Below are positions 55,827-64,000 of a DNA stretch of 64,000 nt, in pieces (the stretch's first letter is position 1; every line of letters starts with the position of its first letter). Where the stretch lies: NCBI RefSeq assembly GCF_039537665.1, contig NZ_BAABAY010000007.1:1-64000 (forward strand). Direction: 5' to 3'. The position numbers and the translations under genes were made by a program. This DNA is from Gaetbulibacter_A aestuarii (GTDB taxonomy: Bacteria > Bacteroidota > Bacteroidia > Flavobacteriales > Flavobacteriaceae). The notes under the pieces were generated by a model, which was not told the origin of the DNA, ran no database searches, and saw only the letters and a program-made list of their open reading frames with translations.

Positions 55827-55941
55827 CGCTGTGATTATTTACTAGTATGTTACAAATGTGAGTTGATTTGATACGGATTTTCTTATCTGTTTCGGATTAA
55901 ATGGTTCGATTGATTTACATGGAATTATATGGCATAAAAAA

Positions 55942-55973
55942 TGGCGAAGTATTAAAAAGTTAATACTCCGCCA
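55942..55973 (-). terminator. rho-independent terminator of the first SusC/SusD operon
   Basis: TGGCG-a-AGTATT (55942-55953) pairs with AATACT-c-CGCCA (55962-55973), with one mismatch and a short loop, followed on the minus strand by a six-T run. It starts 28 bp after the SusD stop and ends transcription before the next operator, so the two SusC/D pairs belong to separate transcripts. Confidence 0.85.
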
Positions 55974-56000
55974 CTCAAATAAAAACAACTCGACTTCTGT

Positions 56001-57518
56001 TTAGTTTATTTTGAAACCTTCCGGATTCTGTAACAGTTTACTATTGTTAATGGACTGGGCAGGAATCGGTGCAATGTATTGCGCTTCAGTTGGCATTCTT
56101 ACAAGGGTAACAGGTTCGGACGGATCTCTTTTAGCAGCCATTTCAGCAACTCTCTCCGTGCGCACCAGATCAAACCAGCGTTTATTCTCAGCGGCTAATT
56201 CCCAACCTTTTTCATCTACAATCTCATTGGGTGTTGCGGAAGCCACATCAACAGTGCCATTGGCCACATTATATGGTAAGCCCGCAGCGCGACGCTTCAC
56301 TTCATTTAAAGCTTCAATAGAACTTGAGTTTTCTCCCAGTCTTGCCTGAGCCTCAGCATAAATTAAAAGTACTTCGGCATAACGATACAATTCAACAGGT
56401 CTAAAATTTACTGGTCTAATGAATACTGTTAAGTTTTCTGAATATACATATTTTCTGTACATGGGATGGGCACGATCTGAATCCTGCCATGGAATAGTTG
56501 CAGGAGTCTTATCGAACATAGCCCCATCCTTAACGCCACGATTTGGAATATCTAACAAGAAGGTATAATCCTTACGAGGCCCCTCAGGGAAATCATAGAA
56601 AAATCGTAACTCAGGAAAGCAATCAGAAAAGCCTCTTCCCTGGTGAAAGGTAAATGCAGTTGCCTGGTTCACCCACTTACTTTCATCCGAAGGAACTCTT
56701 ACGGAAAAAATGGTTTCTTTACTCATAGCGCCGTCAAAAGTCCATAACTGATCAAGGGGCAGAAGGGTGTAATAGCCATAATCAATAATTTCCTTGGCCT
56801 TTGTTGCTGCTAAGCTGTACTTAGACTGATCCTTAACCGGCCAGCCCGCCCAGGTTAAATACAGGTCGGCCAATACCGTTTTTGCAAAACCTGCGGATAC
56901 ACGTCCCGTGTCTTCTGTACCGGGGGCTGGTAACGAATTTTCAGCAATCAGTAAATCACTTTCAATTTGTTTATAGTTTTCCACTACAGTTGCACGCTGC
57001 TCATCACCCGTGGGTAAATACCCATCCAAAAGAATTGGTACATTACCATAAATTTTTACCAGATTAAGATACGCATGTGCTCTAAACACTCTTGCCTCTC
57101 CATCGGCCAATTTCACAAGATTCTCAGGTGCAGTAGACGTTTTTAGTCCTTCTATCAATGTATTGCAAACATAAATGGTATTCCAATAGTTATCCCAGGC
57201 AACATTCAGCCAGTTAATATCTGAATTTTCACCACTTCCGTAATCAAATCTATCGAATACCCTTAGTGGCGCTTTATTACCGGCAACCCAGGTGGTGATA
57301 TCGTCCGCCCCATAAGTGGCGCATCTTAAATAATGTGGATCATTATTGGTGTTAAGTACGGACCTGTATATAGGCGCAATGTTGGCCTTGATATCTGCTT
57401 CGGTAGAAATTACCCCAACCTGTAGTAAACTACTTGTGTCCTCTTCCAGGGTTGAGCAGGATATGTTCAAACACATCATCGGCCCAAACAAAAACAATAT
57501 TTTAATTAAATGTTTCAT
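56001..57518 (-). CDS. susD: SusD-like surface glycan-binding lipoprotein
   Basis: A 505-residue protein with lipobox NISC (about Cys21). SusD features: VISTEADIKANIAPIYRSVL, LADGEARVFRAHAYLNLVKIYGNVPIL, a C-terminal RagB/SusD segment with PVELYRYAEVLLIYAEAQARLG, LAAENKRWFDLVRTERV and the ending YIAPIPAQSINNSKLLQNPEGF. Partner of the SusC encoded 11 bp upstream; the pair is the first operon of the PUL and lacks a recognised HTCS operator, so its control may differ from that of the other operons. Confidence 0.93.
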   Translation of the reverse strand: MKHLIKILFLFGPMMCLNISCSTLEEDTSSLLQVGVISTEADIKANIAPIYRSVLNTNNDPHYLRCATYGADDITTWVAGNKAPLRVFDRFDYGSGENSDINWLNVAWDNYWNTIYVCNTLIEGLKTSTAPENLVKLADGEARVFRAHAYLNLVKIYGNVPILLDGYLPTGDEQRATVVENYKQIESDLLIAENSLPAPGTEDTGRVSAGFAKTVLADLYLTWAGWPVKDQSKYSLAATKAKEIIDYGYYTLLPLDQLWTFDGAMSKETIFSVRVPSDESKWVNQATAFTFHQGRGFSDCFPELRFFYDFPEGPRKDYTFLLDIPNRGVKDGAMFDKTPATIPWQDSDRAHPMYRKYVYSENLTVFIRPVNFRPVELYRYAEVLLIYAEAQARLGENSSSIEALNEVKRRAAGLPYNVANGTVDVASATPNEIVDEKGWELAAENKRWFDLVRTERVAEMAAKRDPSEPVTLVRMPTEAQYIAPIPAQSINNSKLLQNPEGFKIN

Positions 57519-57529
57519 AGTATTATTTT

Positions 57530-60520
57530 TTAAAAATTAACATTGATACCAAAGGTAAATGAACGGTTTAACGGATATGAATTGTAATCAATACCTGTAT
57601 CGGTATCCTGGTTACTTACAGATGCAGTCGCTTCCGGGTCAAATCCAGAATACTTGGTAAGGATAAATAAATTTTCAACACTGGCATAGAGTCTGATACC
57701 ATCCAAACCTAACTTGTTCAGAAAATTTTTATCCACATTATAGCTCAAGGCAATGTTTTTCATGGTCACGTAAGATCCATCTTCAACAAATTGTGAAGAA
57801 AGAATTTCAGTTCCATCTCTTCCCGATGGGATATCACTAGGATTTGTAGGGGTCCATCTATTTCTATAATCTCCATAAACGGCATGGAACTGCTTTGCGC
57901 CAAGTGCCATCAATCGGGCACGTTGCAAGTTATAAATGTCGTTGCCGTGGGAACCTGTCATCAAAAAGTTCAAATTCCAATTTTTAAAACTGATATCCCA
58001 ATTCCAACCCCAGGTATAATCGGGACTGCCATTTCCTATGATTGTAATATCATCGGTTGAAATAATACCGTCACCATTGATATCTTTATATTTTGCCTGG
58101 CCCGGAACTTTACCATAGATGGCTGCTTCCGCTTCTTCACCCAATTGATAAACTCCTTCAAAAACATACCCCCTAAAAGAGCTTATAGGTTGCCCCACCT
58201 GAACAACCGAAGGGGATACCGGAAAGGTACTTTCTCTAATTTGACTTCCATAGCTTTGAGATTGGAGGTCATCATTTAATGCTAAAACTTTGCTTTTGTT
58301 AGCTGAAATACTCAAGGTAGATTTAATATTCCAATCCTCATTTTGTAAAATTCTGGTATCCAAAGTCACTTCGAACCCATTGTTTTCAACTTCTCCGGCA
58401 TTATCAAAATAACCCTCAGGGCCATAAAATGAAGCAAGCGGGACAAATAACAAAAGATCTGTAGTATTCTTCTTGTAGTAATCAAATGAAAGATTAATGG
58501 CCGAATTGAATAAACCCAGATCAAATCCAGCATTAATTTGTTTGGTTTTTTCCCAGGTCAAATCCGGGTTGGCCAGAAGTATTGAGGGTGCAACTCCTCT
58601 GGTGTAAATACCATTAAATGGATAATCAACCCCTAGGCCAAGAGTACCCTTGGATCGGGTATCAAAAACTTTAACCCCTTGATTTCCAACTTCACCATAA
58701 CTAACTCTTAATTTGAGATTATTTATGGCATCTACAGCTTTAAGGAATTCTTCTTCAGACGCTTTCCAGGCAATCGATGCAGATGGAAAATAGCCCCATT
58801 TTTCTTTTTGGAAGACGCTTGAACCGTCAGCCCTGAAAGATGCAGTAAACAAATATTTATCCAATAAGGCATAATTGACACGACCCAAAAAGGATTCGAG
58901 TTCCCTGTTGCTTTCATCATTGGCAACGGTTTGAACATTTGCTGCACTTACATCCTTATAGGTTACCAAATCCGTAAAAAAATCGGTGGCTGTAATATAA
59001 GCCCCATTGGACTTATCAATTACGATTTCGTGAATAGCATCAATTTTTAAACTGTGGTTTTCTCCAATATTTGGAGTATAAGTTAGCCTATTAGTATTGT
59101 ACAGGTTCGTACCATAAATATTATCAACATCGGCTCTCCCGCCAGGAAGTGATATCAAGGGCTGATAGCGATTGTTATGAATGTCTCTTTTAGTTATACC
59201 TCCCGAGGTATTGAATACCAGATTATCCAAAATATCCCAATTGAAATTACCGTTGATACTAATTCGGTCTCGCGTATTTACAAGTACATTATTTTCAGCG
59301 GCCACCAATGGGTTGGTATCTGAGGTTGCTAAATTAGAGGCAAAATTATAGTCGCCATTTTCATCAAATGCCGGTGTTGTTGGATCCCAGGCCAATCCCA
59401 CTCCCAGATCAGCTCTTTCTCCGGTAGTTTTATCTTGGCCAACATTAAAATTCAGTCCAGCTTTTATTTTTTCGGACAATTTTATGTTGAGATTGGATCT
59501 TAGATTCAACCGTTTGAACCTTTGATGGTCTACAATGGTTCCTCCTGTCTCATAATAATTACCGGAAATATAATAGTCCGTATTATCATTACCTCCACTT
59601 GCAGAAAGCTGAACATTGTTAAAATAGGCCGTTTGAAACAGTCGTTTTTGCCAGTCTTCGCCACCGTTGGCCCTTAAATCGGCAATTTCCTGGGCAGAAA
59701 ACACCTCTGATCCCTCAGAAAAATTAACTCCCTCTGCAAATTCCGCTGCACTCAACAAATCTAATTTTTGGGTTACGTTGGAGATTCCTGTAAAAACATT
59801 CACATTAAATTTAGGCTTCCCTGAGCGCCCTGACTTGGTGGTAATCAAAATGACCCCATTGGCACCTCTGGTTCCATAAATAGCAGTAGATGAGGCGTCT
59901 TTAAGGACTTCCATCGACTGGATATCATTCACATTTATGGTGTTAATGTCGGCGAACTGCCCATCAATAACATACAAAGGCTCATTACCTCCGGTGATTG
60001 AATTCGCACCTCGTATCCTAATTTTAAAACCGCTTCCGGGTGCGCCCGAATTTTGTGTTACCTGCACTCCTGCCGCCCTACCTTGCAAAGCCTGGCTCAC
60101 ATTATTAAGGGGTTGCTTATCAAAATCCTTAGATGATACGGAAGTTAAAGCTCCTGTTAAATCACTACGCTTTGCTGTACCATAGCCAATAACAACAACC
60201 TCACTAAGGGAAGTTGCATCTTCTTGCAAAACGACATTAATAGTTTGGCGATCTCCTACAACCTGTTCCTGAGTTTTGTATCCCACAAAACTAAAAACTA
60301 AAATGTCATCAGGTGACGCCGAGATCGCATAGTTACCGTCAAAATCGGTAGCTGCTCCCTGCGTCGTTCCTTTAACAAGAATATTCACTCCGGGAATAGG
60401 TTGCCCATCGGAAGAAGTTACATTTCCCTGAACGATATTCTGTCCAGACAACGTTGTAACTCCACATACTATTAAACAAATCATTATGACCTGTTTAATC
60501 ATTAATTTGGTTTTTTTCAT
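57530..60520 (-). CDS. susC: SusC-like TonB-dependent glycan importer
   Basis: A 996-residue protein with a signal peptide (ending in LSGQ), a carboxypeptidase-D-like domain (IVQGNVTSSDGQPIPGVNILVKG), a TonB box (LSEVVVIGYGTAKRSDLTG), a plug (YGTRGANGVILITTK) and a barrel ending in NRSFTFGINVNF. It is clearly different in sequence from the SusC at 50672, so the two pairs may import different fragments of the glycan. The upstream leader has one TTTAGTTAGT motif at 60529-60538. Confidence 0.95.
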   Translation of the reverse strand: MKKTKLMIKQVIMICLIVCGVTTLSGQNIVQGNVTSSDGQPIPGVNILVKGTTQGAATDFDGNYAISASPDDILVFSFVGYKTQEQVVGDRQTINVVLQEDATSLSEVVVIGYGTAKRSDLTGALTSVSSKDFDKQPLNNVSQALQGRAAGVQVTQNSGAPGSGFKIRIRGANSITGGNEPLYVIDGQFADINTINVNDIQSMEVLKDASSTAIYGTRGANGVILITTKSGRSGKPKFNVNVFTGISNVTQKLDLLSAAEFAEGVNFSEGSEVFSAQEIADLRANGGEDWQKRLFQTAYFNNVQLSASGGNDNTDYYISGNYYETGGTIVDHQRFKRLNLRSNLNIKLSEKIKAGLNFNVGQDKTTGERADLGVGLAWDPTTPAFDENGDYNFASNLATSDTNPLVAAENNVLVNTRDRISINGNFNWDILDNLVFNTSGGITKRDIHNNRYQPLISLPGGRADVDNIYGTNLYNTNRLTYTPNIGENHSLKIDAIHEIVIDKSNGAYITATDFFTDLVTYKDVSAANVQTVANDESNRELESFLGRVNYALLDKYLFTASFRADGSSVFQKEKWGYFPSASIAWKASEEEFLKAVDAINNLKLRVSYGEVGNQGVKVFDTRSKGTLGLGVDYPFNGIYTRGVAPSILLANPDLTWEKTKQINAGFDLGLFNSAINLSFDYYKKNTTDLLLFVPLASFYGPEGYFDNAGEVENNGFEVTLDTRILQNEDWNIKSTLSISANKSKVLALNDDLQSQSYGSQIRESTFPVSPSVVQVGQPISSFRGYVFEGVYQLGEEAEAAIYGKVPGQAKYKDINGDGIISTDDITIIGNGSPDYTWGWNWDISFKNWNLNFLMTGSHGNDIYNLQRARLMALGAKQFHAVYGDYRNRWTPTNPSDIPSGRDGTEILSSQFVEDGSYVTMKNIALSYNVDKNFLNKLGLDGIRLYASVENLFILTKYSGFDPEATASVSNQDTDTGIDYNSYPLNRSFTFGINVNF

Positions 60521-60969
60521 ACTTGAAGTTTAGTTAGTTAATATTGAAAAAGTTTTTGTTTTGAAATTTCTTCTTAATCCTTATTTCTAAAAGTAAATTG
60601 TACTGTAATAGAAATAGAAACAACATTTGTTGATTACGTAACTAATTGAATAGTTAGTTTTATTAAAAGTTGGTCAATAAAGAAGAAAATCGATGGTTCA
60701 AAATCTGTCAATGATCTATATAAAGGTATTATTGAGAACTGAAATGGAATGCTAAAAACTAGCCATTTTTAGTTTGAAAACAGGTCTTTTCTGTTTTTTG
60801 GCTATTTTAAGAAGATTTTGGTGTTTGGTCGGAAGAAAAAAGGAGTTGTTAAAAACAAGCTTATGGACTCAAAAAAAGTATTTACACGGAGGTTTTTTTC
60901 TTGTTTTCCTATGAAACTAATAAGATTAACGGGTTTTCAGCTATTCCTAATGAATTTCTAAGTAATATT
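60521..60969. other. 449-bp intergenic gap
   Basis: Upstream region of the first susC and downstream region of the glycosyltransferase. It holds the leader motif TTTAGTTAGT (60529-60538). I see no TGTAACA pair, no exact TAnnTTTG on the minus strand and no RNA gene. Confidence 0.5.
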
Positions 60970-62064
60970 CTATTGAAAAGTTAAAATTTCACCTCTACCA
61001 AATGACGAGTTACTTCCTAAAATAAAATGGGTATTGTTGGGTAGAATTTTAAAAGTTGCCTTTGAGGCATGCTGTTCAATCTGACTAATAATTTCTTTAT
61101 ACTTTAAATAATTAGCATCAAAAATTACCTGAACATCATTTTGATAAGCGAATCCTTCTTTATTTAAGATCAACTTGTAATTTAGAACCTTTTGCAGATT
61201 ATCATTCAGTTTGTTTGAGTGTAATAAATACATTTGTGGTCTTGGTTGGTTCCCCCTTGAAGATCGTCTTGATAACTTAAAACATTTTATGCCTAAAAAT
61301 ACTAGTAGATCCAATAATATATTTCGTTTAAAATGCTTGGTATAAAATATTTTCATGGCACCAAAGAATCGCATCGCATATATAGCATCTTTAATGGTGC
61401 TCTCACCTTTGAAATGAAGTACGGTTGTTTTTCCAAAGTAATAATTTTCAAAACCATGTTTCAAGCTACAATAAGACAAATCGATATCTTCGCCGTACAT
61501 AAAATACTGCTCATCAAAACCTCCTATGGTATGAAAAACATTTCGTTTTAAGATCATGAAAGCTCCGGTCAAAACATCAACTTTTTGGATGGCATGTTCT
61601 TCAATTTGGGTGGCATAATAATGTTTTGAAAACCCTAAAAGTTTTTTAAAGGCAGTACCAATTTTGGGAATATTTCGTTTACTTTCGGGAAGAAAATTTC
61701 CTGAGCCGTCAATAAGTTTACACCCCAAAATCCCAAGATTTCTTTTTTGTTCGGCAAATTCAAGAAGTTTTTCAAAGGTATCTTCTGCTACGACGGTATC
61801 CGGGTTTAAAAAACACAAATAGTCGCCACTGGCTTTGGCTACCCCTATATTGTTTCCCTTTGAAAACCCATAATTTACATCATTTTGAATAAGCGTAATT
61901 TCAGGAAATAAAGTCTTCACCATGGCACAACTATCATCCGTTGAATAATTATCAACCACAATAATTTCAGCATTAAGTTGTTTTGTGGCAGCCTGAACAC
62001 TTTTTAGACATAGTTCTAAAAAATAGCGTACGTTGTAGTTTAATATGATTATGGATAGTTTCAA
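60970..62064 (-). CDS. family 2 glycosyltransferase
   Basis: A 364-residue cytoplasmic protein. GT-A fold: MKLSIIILNYNVRYFLELCLKS nucleotide-binding start, EIIVVDNYSTDDS, LIQNDVNYGFSKGNNIG, FLNPDT (DxD-like metal site), and the acceptor part VLTGAFMILKRNVFHTIGGFDEQYFMYGEDIDLSYC. This matches GT2 rhamnosyltransferase-like enzymes of polysaccharide or glycoprotein glycan assembly. It has an SRG sequence near 270, unrelated to the protease operon. Not part of the PUL operons; separated from upstream genes by a terminator at 62083-62131. Confidence 0.92.
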   Translation of the reverse strand: MKLSIIILNYNVRYFLELCLKSVQAATKQLNAEIIVVDNYSTDDSCAMVKTLFPEITLIQNDVNYGFSKGNNIGVAKASGDYLCFLNPDTVVAEDTFEKLLEFAEQKRNLGILGCKLIDGSGNFLPESKRNIPKIGTAFKKLLGFSKHYYATQIEEHAIQKVDVLTGAFMILKRNVFHTIGGFDEQYFMYGEDIDLSYCSLKHGFENYYFGKTTVLHFKGESTIKDAIYAMRFFGAMKIFYTKHFKRNILLDLLVFLGIKCFKLSRRSSRGNQPRPQMYLLHSNKLNDNLQKVLNYKLILNKEGFAYQNDVQVIFDANYLKYKEIISQIEQHASKATFKILPNNTHFILGSNSSFGRGEILTFQ

Positions 62065-62082
62065 GTTTCGAATTTAAAATAA

Positions 62083-62131
62083 ATTCGGAGCGGAGACTTA
62101 TTGCAAAATTACTTTAAGTCCCACTCCGAAT
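62083..62131 (-). terminator. rho-independent terminator
   Basis: ATTCGGAG (62083-62090) pairs with CTCCGAAT (62124-62131), extended by GG/CC and GACTT (62095-62099) with AAGTC (62116-62120). An A/T-rich run gives T residues after it on the minus strand. It ends the transcript of the T9SS protein gene 42 bp after its stop. Confidence 0.75.
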
Positions 62132-62172
62132 GGCTAATAATCAATTCTTAAGGAGGAATTGGTTTCTTTAAT

Positions 62173-63048
62173 TTAGTCTTTAATTATTTTAAATGAGCCA
62201 ACAGCATCTTCAATAAAAACTCTCATAACATAAATCCCTTTAGAAAGGCTAGACACGTTAACCTGAGTATTGCTACGGTCAATTCTTCTATTCAAAACTT
62301 GTTGACCAACAAGATTATAAATTTCAAATTTATTAATGTTTTTAGAAGCTGATATAGTCACAAAATCTTTTGCAGGATTTGGAAACGATTTAAAATCATA
62401 TTTTACTAAATCATCAACTGATAAGCTATTATCTTCTACGACTGACACATCATCCAGAAAGTGAAATTGGTTACCATTAGGAAGAAAATAAGTAAACCTA
62501 ACTTGAGTGATACCAGAAGCCGCGGGTATCGTAAATGAAAATTTTGCCTCCTGCCAACTTGATGCTGATCCTGAATTATCTAAAATTTCGCACCCATAAT
62601 CTGTATTGTTTAAGGCATTAGCACCATTATCTGCAACGATTGGTGTTAAAGGTAAATTGCCATTTTCAGTACCCCCTGTTAAATCAGTAATAACAGCAGA
62701 AGTAGCCGTATTCAGTTTTGTTCCTGTAAACCAAAATTGAACAACATAAGTTGATCCCTCAGTTACCGGTACAACCTGACGTAGGGCGGATCCACCGGTT
62801 TTTACATGACCTGCAAAGGTTCCTCCATGAGTAGCAGTTAAGGTATATCCAAATCCACTGTAAACTTGTCCAGCTGACGCAATCGCTGTATTATAACTGT
62901 ACTCTACCCCTGTGCTACTGTTACCCCAACCGTCATTTACATTTCCTGCTTCGAAATTGCCATTCACTATTAGGTTTTGTGCAAAACCAAATGTAATGCT
63001 TAATAATGTTATTAAACAAGTAGTTAAAAATGTAATTTTTTGTTTCAT
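62173..63048 (-). CDS. T9SS-exported protein with CBM-like N-terminal domain
   Basis: A 291-residue protein with a signal peptide (ending in GFAQ). Residues about 24-200 form a jelly-roll opening with NLIVNGNFEAGNVNDGWG, typical of CBM4/9/22-like or discoidin-like galactose-binding folds. The C-terminal T9SS type A tail has SFPNPAKDFVTIS, IYNLVGQQVLNRR and LSKGIYVMRVF. Secreted, possibly binding glycan or envelope; no catalytic residues seen. It follows the small helical protein gene by 31 bp on the same strand, so both are likely co-transcribed. Confidence 0.82.
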   Translation of the reverse strand: MKQKITFLTTCLITLLSITFGFAQNLIVNGNFEAGNVNDGWGNSSTGVEYSYNTAIASAGQVYSGFGYTLTATHGGTFAGHVKTGGSALRQVVPVTEGSTYVVQFWFTGTKLNTATSAVITDLTGGTENGNLPLTPIVADNGANALNNTDYGCEILDNSGSASSWQEAKFSFTIPAASGITQVRFTYFLPNGNQFHFLDDVSVVEDNSLSVDDLVKYDFKSFPNPAKDFVTISASKNINKFEIYNLVGQQVLNRRIDRSNTQVNVSSLSKGIYVMRVFIEDAVGSFKIIKD

Positions 63049-63079
63049 AATTGTTGGTATTAAAAGTTAGTTCTCGTTT

Positions 63080-63412
63080 TTACTTTTTATTGTTTTTCCG
63101 ATAATCAGCCCACTGCTTCATACGTTCCTTCCCTAAATAATTTTTCATTTTGTTATAGGTTTCATTGCCATTTGCCTTAAGTTTTTCCTTCTTCATTTCT
63201 GGGTCATTGGCGTATTTTCTTTGAATATCCTGTGCATCCTTAAAACGCTCTAATTGAATATTGTAAACAGCTTTACTATCTGCTTTATTCAACGACAAGG
63301 CTTCCGTAATTTTATCGGTGATTTTTTGAGCTTTCTTTTCCGGATTTGGCTGAGCGTAAATAGCCATACTTAAAAACAAAGCGATACATGGTAATACAAT
63401 TCTTTTCTTCAT
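63080..63412 (-). CDS. small periplasmic helical protein (Spy/CpxP-like)
   Basis: A 110-residue protein with a signal peptide (ending in IYAQ) and then an all-helical, Lys/Glu-rich body (QKITDKITEALSLNKADSKAVYN...LGKERMKQWADYRK). The layout resembles the short Bacteroidetes periplasmic proteins of LTxxQ/Spy type or DUF4890, often stress-related chaperones. Assignment is by pattern and length only. First gene of a two-gene unit with the T9SS protein. Confidence 0.65.
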   Translation of the reverse strand: MKKRIVLPCIALFLSMAIYAQPNPEKKAQKITDKITEALSLNKADSKAVYNIQLERFKDAQDIQRKYANDPEMKKEKLKANGNETYNKMKNYLGKERMKQWADYRKNNKK

Positions 63413-63622
63413 GATTGAATTAGTTTTAATGATTTTTAGTTTTCACCAAAGTATCAACAAACTCTCTAAATCAGGTTTTTCAACCATTCAAAAAAGTTTA
63501 AATACTATTCAAGCCTTATAAATCAATATATTCAATAGAAAAGTCTTACAAGACTGAAAACTAATGAAGTAGGAAATTTCTGGGATTAGAAATTTTCAAG
63601 AAACTCAAACCTGGATTTGATG

Positions 63623-64000
63623 TTATTTAATTTCTACCATTGGATCTTTTTCTAAATATCCAAGCGATTGTAAGAACTGATCGGTTTGGTAAACCGTCTC
63701 CTTATAATTATCAAATTTTCTATAATTGAAGAAGCCATGTTTTCTGCCGTCATAAAAATGAACATCACAGCGGCTACCTACTTTTTCCATAACCATTTGA
63801 TAATACTTTATAGTTTCTACCGGAATGAGATAATCTTCCGTGCCCTGAAAAATAATGGTTGGTGGTGCGCCCTTTTTAATATTATGCAGGGGTGAAAATT
63901 CCTTGTAAGCCTGATCAATTCGTGAATAACCTACACCGCCCGGACCATTATCAACAACAGGATTAAATAATACCAGAGCATTGGGTTTACAGCTAAAGGA
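63623..64000 (-). CDS. alpha/beta hydrolase (BD-FAE/acetyl esterase-like), C-terminal part, cut by window end
   Basis: The minus-strand frame is open from the window edge to the stop at 63623-63625, giving 125 residues. The part seen carries the C-terminal half of the hydrolase fold: ALVLFNPVVDNGPGG, then PPTIIFQGTEDYLIPVE with the catalytic acid Asp, and YDGRKHGFFN with the catalytic His. The Ser nucleophile lies outside the window. This matches prolyl-oligopeptidase-like acetyl/feruloyl esterases. It could deacetylate a sugar, but no link to the PUL is shown. Confidence 0.8.
   Translation of the reverse strand, partial: SFSCKPNALVLFNPVVDNGPGGVGYSRIDQAYKEFSPLHNIKKGAPPTIIFQGTEDYLIPVETIKYYQMVMEKVGSRCDVHFYDGRKHGFFNYRKFDNYKETVYQTDQFLQSLGYLEKDPMVEIK

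Noticed and set aside
55848..55854. Third, inverted TGTTACA near the operator
   Set aside because: The matching position at the other operator has only a weaker copy (36276-36282) at a different distance, so it is not claimed as part of the site.
50672..60520. SRG/TRG motifs in both SusC proteins
   Set aside because: YGSRGANGV and YGTRGANGV are the standard plug signature of SusC transporters, not part of the protease-operon motif set.

Overview
The window looks like a chromosome segment of a low-GC marine flavobacterium (Bacteroidetes). The evidence is two SusC/SusD pairs, type IX secretion (T9SS) sorting tails, a hybrid two-component regulator, several formylglycine sulfatases, and Bacteroidetes-type promoters (TAnnTTTG) without obvious Shine-Dalgarno sequences. 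No tRNA, rRNA or CRISPR array was seen.

Region A (1-1.9 kb) holds a small ORF and a serine recombinase. Its catalytic domain lacks about 40 residues exactly at the only ambiguous base, N448.

Region B (1.8-27.1 kb) is an accessory block bounded by imperfect direct repeats (1820-1905 and 26932-27018) that share an identical 12-mer. It encodes a lipoprotein, a cohesin-like/dockerin pair, a TPR-CHAT protease, a caspase-like protein whose caspase fold is split by a roughly 300-residue insertion, and a compact six-gene operon on the minus strand (26531 to 15302). The operon encodes a trypsin/V8-like protease with ankyrin repeats, a DUF900-type alpha/beta hydrolase, an outer-membrane-like protein, a caspase-DUF4384 protein, a caspase-TPR protein and a YD-repeat protein. 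All of these products carry signal peptides, and many contain a short Arg-Gly motif (often S/T-R-G-E/D/G/S) at linkers, domain borders or the zymogen junction. My reading is an exported proteolytic cascade with a shared cleavage motif. I do not recognise it as a described system.

Region C (27.1-60.5 kb) is a polysaccharide utilisation locus for a sulfated, probably alpha-galactoside-containing glycan. It has two SusC/SusD pairs, four S1-type sulfatases, two GH110-type beta-helix alpha-1,3-galactosidases, two divergent beta-helix proteins that keep the GH110 Asp/Asp-Asp spacing, a SASA-type esterase, an unassigned TIM-barrel-like hydrolase, a T9SS surface protein and an HTCS regulator. Two operons (35985 to 27171 and 55712 to 42125) share one promoter layout: TGTAACA direct repeats 21 bp apart, each placed 31 bp from a TAnnTTTG -7 element. 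This is a strong candidate for the HTCS operator. A terminator at 55942-55973 separates the first SusC/SusD operon from the second promoter.

Region D (60.9-64 kb) has a family 2 glycosyltransferase, a T9SS protein with a CBM-like N-terminus, a small helical periplasmic protein, and the C-terminal part of an esterase cut off by the window end.
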